A stretch of DNA of 64,000 nucleotides, taken from assembly GCA_012064385.1 (NCBI GenBank), contig QRDG01000341.1:1326224-1390223 (forward strand), given 5' to 3'. Below the pieces are notes generated by a model, which did no database searches, was not told the DNA's origin, and worked only from the letters and a program-made list of their open reading frames with translations. This DNA comes from Puccinellia tenuiflora (Eukaryota > Streptophyta > Magnoliopsida > Poales > Poaceae). The translations under genes were made by a program, and so were the position numbers. Below are positions 33,815-43,952 of the stretch, piece after piece. Every line of letters begins with the position of its first letter. The first letter of the stretch is position 1.

Positions 33815-36800
33815 CTACCTTAAACCCATGCCGGCTAAGTGTTCCTTGAACACATTGGGTGGTAAGCCTTTCGTTAGCGGATCCGCAAGCATATCCTTTG
33901 TCTTTATATGCTCGAGACTTATAGTTTGATCCTGGATTTTATCTTTCACAACATAATACTTTATCTCTATTGGCTTTGTAGCATTACTCGACTTGTTGTT
34001 GTGAGCATAAAATACTGCGGGCTGGTTGTCACAGTACATCTTTAGTGGTTTGTGAATACAATCTACCACCTTCAAGTCGGGTATTAATTTCTTTAACCAT
34101 ATCGCCTGCCCCGTGGCCTCATAACATGCTATAAATTCTGCATACATCGTTGATGATGCAACAATTGACTGTTTGGAGCTTCTCCATGAGATAGCTCCCC
34201 CTGCAAGGGTGAACACATATCCAGACGTGGATTTTCTATCATCTTTATCCCCCGCAAAATCTGCGTCTGAGTACCCTCTTATCTCTAGGAAATCAGATCT
34301 TTTGTATGTTAGCATGAGGTCCTTTGTGCCTTGCGCATAACGCAAAGCTTTCTTTGCCATCTTCCAGTGCTCTAAGCCTGGATTTGATTGATATCTACCC
34401 AGTACCCCGGTAACAAATGCTAAGTCAGGGCGAGTGCACACTTGTGCATACTGTAAGCTTCCAACAGCCGAAGCATATGGTACTGACTTCATTTGATCGA
34501 TCTCATATTGATTTTTGGGACATTGAAATTTTCCAAAACTATCGCCCTTGACTATAGGAGCCAGGGACGGAGACAAAGGGGGACGAGGGGGGGCTAGGCC
34601 ACACCCAAAGTTCAAATTTTGTGAAGAATAATAGCCACTGGAGCTAGTGTAATCTGCCCCCCTCATGAAGTCTACAACACTAAATTTGTCCGTTTAGCCC
34701 CCCTCAAGGTGTGATGCTGGCTCCGTCCCTGATAGGAGCAGGTGTGGCATTACTCGCATGCATATTATATTTTTTTAGAACCTTTTCTAAATATGCCTTC
34801 TGCGAGAGTCCTAACACTCCATTTTTTCTATCTCGGTGAATTTCTATGCCCAAAACATATGATGCTTCACCAAGGTCTTTCATATCAAAGTTTGAGGACA
34901 AGAACTTTTTCGTCTCTATTAGTAGACTAACATCACTGCTCGCAAGCAGAATATCATCCACATATAGGATTAGGAAAATGTATTTCCCACTTTTAAACTT
35001 TGCATAAACGCAGTTGTCCTCAACATTTTCTTTAAATCCAAAACTTTTAATAGTCTCATTAAATTTCAGATACCACTGTCTAGAGGCTTGCTTTAATCCA
35101 TAAATGGATTTCTTTAGACGGCATCCCATATCTTCCTCCCCCTGCATGATAAAACCCTTGGGTTGTTTCATGTAAACAATTTCTTCTAAATCTCCATTTA
35201 GAAATGCCGTCTTTATATTCATCTGATGTAGCTCTAAATCAAAATGTGCAACTAGTGCCATTATGATTCTGAAGGAATCCTTACATGAGACCGGAGAAAA
35301 TGTCTCATTATAATCTATTCCTTCTCTTTGTGTAAATCCTTTTGCCACAAGACGCGCTTTATACTTTTCTACATTCCCATTAGAGTCATACTTTGTTTTG
35401 TAGACCCATTTGCAGCCTACTGTTTTGGCTCCTTTAGGAATCTTTTCTAAGTCCCAAACATCGTTGGAACTCATCGACCTCATCTCATCTTCCATAGCTT
35501 CAAGCCATTTCGATGAATGAGGACTTCTCATGGCTTCTTCATATGAGGTGGGATCACCTTCCATATGAGCTATCTCTATATTACAAACATAATCATCGGG
35601 AATAGCCGATTTTCTGTTTCTTTTGGACCTTCTAAGTGCCTCATTTTCTGGCACATTCTGTGTGTTTGGCTGTTGCGACTCCCTTTCATGCTCAACAATG
35701 GGTTCAGTAGGCTCCTGAAGGACAGGTTCCGAATCTTCCAACATAGTTGTCATGTGTGGAGTTACAACAGGTGCTTCTACCACAATCTCAGGGATTGTTG
35801 GTGTAGGCACAACAGGTAGCGAGAAAAATGGCTCCTGAAGGATCGGATTAGGTGCATGCACCCTCTTCTCCTCAAGATCAATTTTTCTAGCTACCATGCT
35901 CCCCCTCATCAGTTCGTCTTCTAAAAAGACTGCATGTCTCGTTTCTACAAACTTTGTGTATCTGTCTGAGCAGTAGAAACGAAAACCTTTTGACCTTTCG
36001 GGATAGCCAATGAAGTGGCAACTGACTGTCTTGGGGTCTAACTTTGCAATATTTGGATTAAACAATTTTGCCTCAGCTGGGCACCCCCACACCTTGAGGT
36101 GTTGAAGGGAAGGCACCCTTCCTGTCCATAGTTCGTACGGTGTTTTGGGCACCGACTTACTTGGCACTCTGTTGAGAATATGAACGGCGGTTTTAAGCGC
36201 CTCCATCCATAAACCCAATGGCAGTGTGGAGTAGCTCATCATACTGCGCACCATATCCATAAGGGTACGGTTGCGCCTTTCAGCTACTCCATTTTGCTGA
36301 GGATCGCCCGGCATTGTATACTGAGCGACTATTCCTGTCTCCTGCAAAAACCTCGCAAAAGGTCCAGGGACTTGACCATATGGAGTGTGCCGACCATAGT
36401 ACTCCCCCCCACGGTCGGATCTCACTATCTTTATTCTTTTATCGTGTTGATTTTCAACTTCAGCTTTGAATATTTTAAATTTATCCAAAGCTTCAGACTT
36501 TTCTTTGATTGGATAAATATATCCATATCGGGAGTAGTCATCTGTGAATGTTACGAACGAATCATAACCATCCACACTTTTCACCGAAAAAGGTCCACAA
36601 ATATCAGTGTGGATAATTTCTAGTGTCGTTGTGCTTCGAGTTGCACCCTTTTTAATTTGTTTTACAAATTTTCCTTTATGCAATCGATGCACTGTTCTAT
36701 ATCTGAGAACTCTAACGGCGGAAGAATATCATTTTTAACGAGTCTTTCTATTCTCCCCCTCGAAATGTGGCCCAAACGACAGTGCCATAATCTCAACGAG

Positions 36801-38153
36801 TCTTGAGTTCTCTTTCTTTTCTTTTGTTCTTTATTCGACGCAGAAACAATTTCATTCACTTTATTCACAGAATAAATCTTTTCATGCAAGGATAATAAAT
36901 AAAGCTCATTGTGAAGGAATGCAACCCCCACACGAATATTATTACACCAAATGGCACACTTGCCATGTCCAAAATAACACTCATATTGTTCTTTATCCAA
37001 ACGTGACACACTTATTAAATTTCTTTGCAAAGAAGGAACAAATAAGACATCTCTAAGCAAAATAGTGAAACCATCAGCCAACTCCAAGGAGATATTGCCA
37101 ACAGCTTCAACATCTGCTTGCACTCCATTTGCGACTTCAATGCATCCTTCGTTTCTTTGCATAATCCGCGTCGAATGGAACCCCTGTAAAGAATTTGCAA
37201 CATGAACAGTTGCACCTGAGTCAATCCACCAAGTAGATTTCGAAAACTGTGTATACAGGGATTGATTAACGAAGGAAACTATATTTTTACCATTCTTTGC
37301 CATTATGTTCTTTAGGAAAGCAGGGCAGTCCTTCTTGTAGTGATCAGGCTTCTTGCAGAAGAGGCAAGTGTCCTTGTCCACTGGAATAGGCTTTTGATAA
37401 CCTTGATGATGAGCGGGACCTTTACCTTGTGGCTTTGAAGGGGAACCATTAAAGTTCCTCTTCTTGCTCTCCTTCACGTAGTTGATGGATCCACCACGTG
37501 CTTCTTTCAGCCTGTCCTCCTCCTGGACACACATAGCAATGGTCTTTTCCATGTCCCACTTGTCAGGGGACATGTTGTAGTTCACAACAAAGTTCTCGAA
37601 CTCTTTTGGCAATGACGCCATGACTATGTGGATGAGGAGAACAGACTTGATCTCGAGATCAGGATCAATGGCCTTGAGCTTGGCAGCCATGTTGCTCAAC
37701 CTGAGGATGTGCTCTCTAATGCCATGCCCTCGTCCTGTGTACTTTTCTGTTACCAGTTGCTTGAGCAACTGGGTGCCATAGATCTTTGAAGAACCAGTAA
37801 ACTGGCTCTTTACTTTGTCGAAGAACTCCTCGACAGTGGCACACTCTGCAATTGAGCCCGCAATGGCGTTCTCAATTGTGTTCTTTAAGAAGGCTAAGCT
37901 CTTCTTGTTGGTTGCATTCCACTTTTGCTTATTTATGGAATAAGCCAATTCCAATGGACCATAGTCCCTTTTCTTCTTTTTCCCAGTCATCATCAGTGTC
38001 TTTTGCCTCTCTTTCAGGCTCTTTTGGCATGACTGGTGGTGGGGTATCCACCACCCAGTCCACCACAGCACATGCAAGTGCCAAATCCACCTTTTTCCTC
38101 CACTCGGAGTAGTTGTCACCTCGAAGGAGGGGAACATCCTTTAGGCAACTCAT
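33815..38153 (-). pseudogene. Copia gag-pol, disrupted
   Basis: Coding order right to left: gag from MSCLKDVPLLRGDNYSEW; zinc knuckle CLFCKKPDHYKKDC; protease WWIDSGATVHV; GAG-pre-integrase LWHCRLGHIS; integrase (HTD, SDRGGEYY, NGVAERRNRT); RT (KARLVAKGFTQREGIDY, ILYVDDILLAS); RNase H (YCDNQPAVFY, MLADPLTKGLPP). Disabling changes: a frameshift in gag near 37975 (KEEKGLW versus KRDYGPLE), a 1-nt deletion near 36674 before the integrase, and a 170-bp MITE between RT and RNase H. The exact gag start is uncertain. Confidence 0.9.
34562..34731. mobile_element. hAT-type MITE, 170 bp
   Basis: Ends CAGGGACGGAG / CTCCGTCCCTG (11-bp inverted), flanked by an 8-bp duplication ATAGGAGC at 34554-34561 and 34732-34739, as expected for hAT. 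It interrupts the Copia polyprotein between RT and RNase H. No coding capacity. Confidence 0.93.
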
Positions 38154-38159
38154 CAAGTG

Positions 38160-39346
38160 ATACCCTCCTAAAACAATCACAATGAGGTGAGAACTCACAA
38201 CAATTTTCAACATTTGCATGAAATAATTCAACGTTGGTCAAAATATGACATGCAAAAGTTATGCAATTTAAACTAAAACACCGTTGGGCAGAATTAGAAA
38301 TAAATACATTTCACTATAATAAATCATAATTATGCTATTAATAACATTGGTTATAAAAATAACACAATTATGACTATCTCTTTAATATGCTCTTTTCTAT
38401 TAACACTTTTAACTCTATTAACTTTTGAATTTTCTAAAAGAGCATGTCACTTTAATTTGCAGCGGAAACAATTAACAAAATTTCTATTGACTTTTATTCT
38501 TTTTCAGAAGAAATTCTGTTACTTTTATTTTTACCGAACAAAAATTTCGTTGGATAATTTTGTATAGCAAAAACTAGACTCAAAAAGCCTAAAAAATTAG
38601 ACCAAAACTACAAAAGTGCTTCTGGAAAAATAAAACAGAGAAAAACTCTGCTGTAAAACGCGTGGCCCATACCACAGCTTCAGTTACTTTCGGCCCACGG
38701 CCCGTTTAGCTGAGCGCCGCACCCGCGCGTTACGCAATCAGCAGCAGCAGCCCATGGCCACTGTACTTTCGGCCCGAGAGCCCGATGGCGCATCTAGGGT
38801 TTAGATCGTGGCCGTCCATTCCAATCGGACGGACCACCGCGCTCCTCGCGCGATCAAAACTGACCGAGACGCCGCCCGGGAGGAAACCCTAGATCATTTC
38901 CCCCCGAGCGCGTCTCCGTCCCGATGCTCTCTGTCTCCCGTCGCCGTCGCCGGAGACGGTGGTCGTGGACGGAGACGACGACGGCCGCCACGGCGGCGCG
39001 CCGCTCCAGATCCTCTTTCTCCCTCCCCCTTTCTGTCTTTCCCTCCGCCGGAGACGATGCACGCGGGGAGTCGATGGTCGCGCCGTTGCCTTCCCCATCG
39101 CCGGTGGTGCGTCCGCCTTGCGGTGAGCGCGCCGCCGTCGAAGGGTTAGGCTTCGGTGCACTTTTCTTTTCCTCCCGAGGGAGGTGGTCCTTCTTCCGAC
39201 GCCTCGGCTTGCCGATGCGTGTCGGAACGAGAGGGAATGGGGCGGCCTTGCGGCAGGCCCCCTTTGCCGGCGAGCTCGAGGGCACTCCGATGAGGTTACT
39301 TTGCCCCTCCTGCCTTCTTTTCCTTCGATCTGGCATTTAGGGTTTC
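38160..39346 (-). other. Copia 5' leader with a GC-rich block
   Basis: 38160-38640 is AT-rich leader. 38690-39340 is strikingly GC-rich, with several AGGGTTT/AAACCCTA motifs and CGCCG runs, resembling the 5' end of a host gene rather than retrotransposon leader. Overlapping open frames on both strands are low-complexity arginine/proline-rich readings without recognisable domains. The leader is cut by a LINE at 39347 and resumes at 41386. Confidence 0.5.
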
Positions 39347-41375
39347 TCCAACAGACCCTTAGAATGAAAGGCTTTTCAGAGGAATGGTGCACCTTGATTA
39401 GGAATTTTTTTCTGGGGGTAGTGTGGCCATAAAAGTCAACAATGATTTAGGTCATTACTTCCAGACGAAGAAAGGTCTTAGGCAAGGGGATCCCTTATCG
39501 CCGATACTATTTAATATAGTGGCGGATATGCTTACGATCATGATTAACAGAGCAAAACTGGATGGTCAAATTGAGGGGGTCATACCACATTTGGTGGATG
39601 GCGGACTCTCGATTCTTCAGTATGCAGACGATACAATTCTCTTTATGGAACATGATCTTGAGAAAGCTTTGAATATGAAACTGATTTTATCAGCATTCGA
39701 GCAATTATCAGGACTGAAAATTAATTTCCATAAGAGTGAATTGTTTTGTTTCGGGGCGGCGCAGGAACATGCGACTGAGTATGCTGACATCTTTGGCTGT
39801 GAGCAAGGTCAGTTCCCTATTAGATATTTGGGTATCCCAATTCACTATAGGCGACTGACAAATGCCGAATGGAAGCATGTCGAGGAGCGGTTTCAGGCAC
39901 GCTTGGCTAGTTGGAAAGGAAAATTGTTGTCCCTGGGTGGAAGACTGGTACTCATTAACTCAGTGCTTAGTAATATGGTACTGTATATGATATCTTTCTT
40001 CCAGTTGCCTAAAGGAGTTCTGAAAAAGTTGGATTATTTCAGATCAAGATTCTTTTGGCAAGGGGATAGCGAGAAAAAGAAATATCGTTTGGCTAGATGG
40101 GATGTTGTTTGTAGACCAAAAGATCAAGGTGGACTTGGTATCCATGATCTGCAGGTCAAGAATACGGCCCTTCTTGGGAAATGGCTATTTAAGCTTCTCT
40201 CAGAAGAGGGGGTATGGCAAACTCTACTAAAGCGAAAATATGTCGGCACAAAAGCATTGTCACAAGTGGTTTGGAAACCAGGTGACTCACACTTTTGGGC
40301 TGGCCTCATGGCGTCGAACAATAATTTATTTCGCTATGGGAAATTCGTTATTAGGGATGGATCACAAATACGGTTCTGGGAGGATAAGTGGTTGGGAGAC
40401 TCACCTCTCATGGAACAGTATCCGGCTCTGTACAATATTGTCCGTCATAAGAGCGATACGCTGGCCACGGTTATGCAGTCTTCGCCTCCAACTATGACGT
40501 TCAGGCGTGATTTGGTCGGTCCTAGGTTGGAAGCATGGAATTCCCTTTTAGGGCGTTTGACCATGGTTCACTTATTACCAGGATCGGACTTTTTTCGTTG
40601 GACTTTGCATGAGAATGGTAAATTCTCGGTGGATTCCATGTACAGAGTTATGATCCAAACCAATGTGCCAATCGATAATAGAAAACTTTGGAAGATGAAG
40701 ATGCCTTTAAAAGTTAAAATCTTTGCTTGGTATACTCGTCGGGGTGTTATCCTCACCAAAGACAACCTTGCTAAACGTAACTGGCATGGAAGTAAGAAAT
40801 GTGTGTTCTGTCATCACGACGAGACTATAAAACATCTCTTCTTCGAATGCAAGGTCGCACGTTCTATTTGGTCAACCATCCAAGTTGCTTCAAATTTGTA
40901 TCCACCACAGTCCATTGCGAATATTTTCGGCAATTGGTTACATGGGATAGATAACAAATTTAGAACTATTATTAGGGTGGGAGCGATAGCCATAATTTGG
41001 TCGCTCTGGCTTTGTAGGAATGACAAGGTTTTTAATGATAAAAATGTTTCCTTTCTGCAGGTAATATACCGGTGCACAAGTTTGCTCCGTTCTTGGTCCA
41101 CGTTACAACGCGCGGAGTTTCGAGACCTCTTTATGGAGGTGTCTGTGCAACTGGAGACCACGGCGAGGGTCATTTTTACACAACATGGGTGGCAGCGTGA
41201 TCTACGGATTGGACCACCTCCATAGACAGCTAGCATGATCTATTGATTTGTAATCTGTCTATGTTCCGTTCCTTTGTTTATTGTGTCGTGATGTCGGCTG
41301 TGTGCATGTTGTTATGCAGAGGCCGGGTGTAAACGCTTAAACTTTTAAGTAATAAAGCCCTTTATCAAAAAAAAA
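39347..41375 (+). mobile_element. 5'-truncated LINE nested in the Copia
   Basis: Flanked by the 10-bp duplication TTAGGGTTTC (39337-39346 and 41376-41385) and ends in a run of nine A after TTTATC. It starts inside RT, so it is 5'-truncated. Opposite orientation to its Copia host. Confidence 0.92.
39423..41225 (+). CDS. LINE ORF2 fragment (RT to zinc-binding domain)
   Basis: Frame of 600 codons: TKKGLRQGDPLSPILFNIVA (RT), the YADDTILFM catalytic motif, YLGIPIHYRRL, GGRLVLINSVLSN, and the C-terminal zinc-binding domain (CVFCHHDETIKHLFFEC). Immediately upstream, MKGFSEEWCTLIRNF continues RT in another frame; a length change in the T7 run near 39407 separates them. Endonuclease and the RT start are absent. 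The first methionine is not a natural start. Confidence 0.85.
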   Translation: MAIKVNNDLGHYFQTKKGLRQGDPLSPILFNIVADMLTIMINRAKLDGQIEGVIPHLVDGGLSILQYADDTILFMEHDLEKALNMKLILSAFEQLSGLKINFHKSELFCFGAAQEHATEYADIFGCEQGQFPIRYLGIPIHYRRLTNAEWKHVEERFQARLASWKGKLLSLGGRLVLINSVLSNMVLYMISFFQLPKGVLKKLDYFRSRFFWQGDSEKKKYRLARWDVVCRPKDQGGLGIHDLQVKNTALLGKWLFKLLSEEGVWQTLLKRKYVGTKALSQVVWKPGDSHFWAGLMASNNNLFRYGKFVIRDGSQIRFWEDKWLGDSPLMEQYPALYNIVRHKSDTLATVMQSSPPTMTFRRDLVGPRLEAWNSLLGRLTMVHLLPGSDFFRWTLHENGKFSVDSMYRVMIQTNVPIDNRKLWKMKMPLKVKIFAWYTRRGVILTKDNLAKRNWHGSKKCVFCHHDETIKHLFFECKVARSIWSTIQVASNLYPPQSIANIFGNWLHGIDNKFRTIIRVGAIAIIWSLWLCRNDKVFNDKNVSFLQVIYRCTSLLRSWSTLQRAEFRDLFMEVSVQLETTARVIFTQHGWQRDLRIGPPP

Positions 41376-41445
41376 TTAGGGTTTCGGGGAGGGGATTTTC
41401 TTTTGATTTCTTTCTCTTTACCGAACCAATCTAGACATAGAACTA

Positions 41446-41457
41446 GCTCTGATACCA
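41446..41457 (-). other. Primer-binding site of the Copia
   Basis: GCTCTGATACCA on the plus strand, i.e. TGGTATCAGAGC, complementary to the 3' end of initiator tRNA-Met, one base from the 5' LTR. Confidence 0.88.
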
Positions 41458-41458
41458 A

Positions 41459-41896
41459 TGTTATAATCAACAATGCTAGTCTAGATCAATTACGGCAATG
41501 ACTATAGGGTTCTACCCTTCTACTGCTTAAAACAGAGAGAGAGAGAGAGGGAAACCGAGAGGGAGAGGGAGATCGGCGTAGCTACCTTCTCCAGGGAGTG
41601 GTGTCGAGCTCGAGCTGCCGGAGGCCATGGTGGTGGTGGTGGTGAGCGTGAGTGATGGTGGTGAGTGCGGCGGCGGTGCTTCCCGTGACTAGCGCTAACC
41701 CTAGATCGGATGGGCTTATCGGTGGGGTGCTGGGCGACGGTAAACCTTGTGACTCGTGCCCCCGGCCCCCACCCTGTTAATATAGCGCTGCCACAGGGGC
41801 CCACCAACCAGAAGAGGGTTGGGCGCCCCCGATCAGGGCGCGTTTGACCTAGGGGTCTTGTGACCGTTGCGTCACAACGTGGAGATCGACCTAACA
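41459..41896 (-). repeat. 5' LTR of the Copia element
   Basis: 438 bp with the same TGTTATAATC and GACCTAACA ends as the partner LTR, followed by TSD GTATG. Confidence 0.9.
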
Positions 41897-41901
41897 GTAT
41901 G

Positions 41902-42525
41902 TTCAATGCTGCTCTAAATGGCTTCATCGAGACATGTATAATTAGATTGCCTTCTGTTTTCCTGTATTTATCAGGGTTATCTGACCAGTCTTGCACAATT
42001 GCTCAGGTCAGCTAAAACTCACATATATTTGCTATAAGTTCCCAACAAAGTCTTGGTCTGGCATTGCTGGTGTTTATGTACAGAATTTAAACTAGCTATT
42101 TTCCTTTCACTGGAACAGGAAGCTAAAATCAGCAAAGAATGTGTGGATGGTTCAGGGTTTCCTTTACAGCCCTTCTTAGATTATAGTATGGACTGTTATT
42201 CTGTGTTTCTTTTTGCCGACATCCCTACTTTACTTGTATAGGGATCCTGACCCCGGCACCCAAAATCATATATGGAGGTTCGCTATCATGGGCACCTCCT
42301 TTTCTGTAACGCACTCATGCCAGCACGGGCACTTAGTTCAGTCTAATATGCTGTAATATTTAATTTTGTTTGCTACGTACGAGAAAAATGTATACTAAGT
42401 AGAAATTGTGATGTTGAACCAAAAGTTGACTCTGAACTGTCATATTGGACTTAACACTTCACAGGTCATGGAAATGATACAAAGGGTGGAGCCGACAGAT
42501 GATATCCAGGTAGTCTTAATTTTTA
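41902..42525 (+). pseudogene. PEX14-like pseudogene, 3' part
   Basis: Matches 47211-47850 of the intact gene. Remnants: exon 4 (GGTTATCTGACCAGTCTTGC, one base changed), exon 5 (GAAGCTAAAATCAGC, donor altered to GTTCAGGGTTTCC), exon 6 lacking the stretch between CCTGACC and CCCGGCACCC, and exon 7 (GTCATGGAAATGATACAAAG). Homology ends soon after exon 7, so the last two exons are lost. Confidence 0.8.
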
Positions 42526-43035
42526 TTCATCAAGAGAAAATTGTGTATACGCTTGGAGTGTATTTATGATGACATGCTGAGCCACCAGACTTCAAGCTGT
42601 CCCGGTTCAAACTCAGATTACACCTAAATGTAAAAGGAGTTCTGTGTCTGCTGTGGATCAGTTATCTTACGGATCACATGACACTAGTTTCTTTTCTTGA
42701 TCTGCTAGCCACTAGGTGTAGATTAGTGGTGTTGTGTGAACTGTCAAGTGTAAGTTGGATGTTGGCCTATCAGTGTCGTTAGTTGCTTGGCTATTAGAAA
42801 TAAAATACATGATATGAAATAATCCATGTCTTGGCTCGTATTTTTATTTTCACGCTTTTGTTTTGGCATTACCACCCATAAACTATGTGAGGCCCCATCA
42901 CTATCCCTACTGCATTCAGGCCGATAAAACACCAAGTAGGCCACATAATTACCAAGAAGGCCACCCGTGCTGATCACATTATTTAACGTGCTGTCGGCGG
43001 CACGGCGAAGCGGCTGACCGTCTAGTAATTAATTA
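42526..43035. other. Spacer, nothing recognised
   Basis: Begins where the PEX14-like homology stops and ends at a Stowaway MITE. No exon, repeat end or RNA gene seen. Confidence 0.4.
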
Positions 43036-43194
43036 CTCCCTCCGTTCCTAAATATAAGATGTTTTAGTTTTTACAAATGAAAAGTGAGACAGATGTATCT
43101 AGACATATTTTAGTGTATATGTACACCACTTTTAATCCGAATCTAGACAACATATAAAATACCTAAAACATCTTATATTGTGGGACGGATGGAG
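43036..43194. mobile_element. Stowaway-type MITE, 159 bp
   Basis: CTCCCTCCGTTCCTAAATAT ... GGGACGGATGGAG with TA on both sides; inverted ends include ATATAAGATGTTTTAG / CTAAAACATCTTATAT. Confidence 0.93.
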
Positions 43195-43196
43195 TA

Positions 43197-43952
43197 TATC
43201 GTGTTGCCTATGTATAGAATGTGCCGACTTCAGCATTTACATCAGCACAAGGACAAATTGTGTTGCCTATACGGTTCTAAGGAACTATGAAAATAAATGA
43301 AAAGAAAAGTGCGATCCGAACTGAATCTTCATCACTTCCTAACAGATCAGGTGAAGCAGGAAAATCTACATGCCACCGCTCGATCCCTCCCCGGCTTGAT
43401 GATTTTTATTTACAAGCTAATATCATATACTCTGCTTCTCATGAAATATATATTTGAACTTTGAAAAAGATCAGCAGATCGGTAGCAAAGCAGCCAGCAC
43501 TGGGCTTGATCAATGTAACATCTGGATCATTTATGCCAGAAAGAAAAACAATTCCAGGCTTCCAAAATGAATGTTCCGGCTCAAGTGATGGATCTGCACT
43601 TCAAATAGTTTATGTAAACTGGAGACAAGAAAGAACATTCAGAAATGGGTAGCAGACTAAGTTCCAACAAATCTTGCCACTGGGCAAGCCAAAAAAATTT
43701 ACAGGCAAGGCATGTTTATACACAAGCAATCACCACAACAGTCCCTTGATCTGGGAGAACATAATCAATTGGCATGACATCGTCAAACAGATCAGCAGAT
43801 AGACTATTTGATGTTCAGAGGCCACACAGCTCTGTAATTTCTCGTTGTGCACATCAGCACAAATTGGTTTCAACAGAACTAACAACATGAATAAAGGTCA
43901 TAAGGTTCTAAGATATGCAAACTAAAAACTACAAACCTCAGAACTAGGATAG
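43197..43952. other. 3' flank of F-box copy I
   Basis: Closely similar to 25140-25905, the flank of copy H (TGGGCTTGATCAATGTAACA, TTCCGGCTCAAGTGATG), which shows that H and I are duplicates including their 3' flank. Non-coding. Confidence 0.65.

Larger units (their letters stand above)
33162..41896 (-). mobile_element. Copia LTR retrotransposon, nested and defective
   Basis: Two related LTRs (33162-33638, 41459-41896), TSD GTATG at 33157-33161 and 41897-41901, and the undisturbed site is visible at 47198-47210 in the intact gene. The coding strand is minus. Order gag, protease, integrase, RT, RNase H is typical of Copia. It carries a hAT-type MITE in the coding region and a LINE in the leader. 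The LTRs differ by several indels, so it is older than the Copia at 57040. Confidence 0.93.

Noticed and set aside
38808..39392. Several 110-170 codon frames on both strands of the Copia leader
   Set aside because: Overlapping Arg/Pro-rich frames from GC-rich DNA without a recognisable family.
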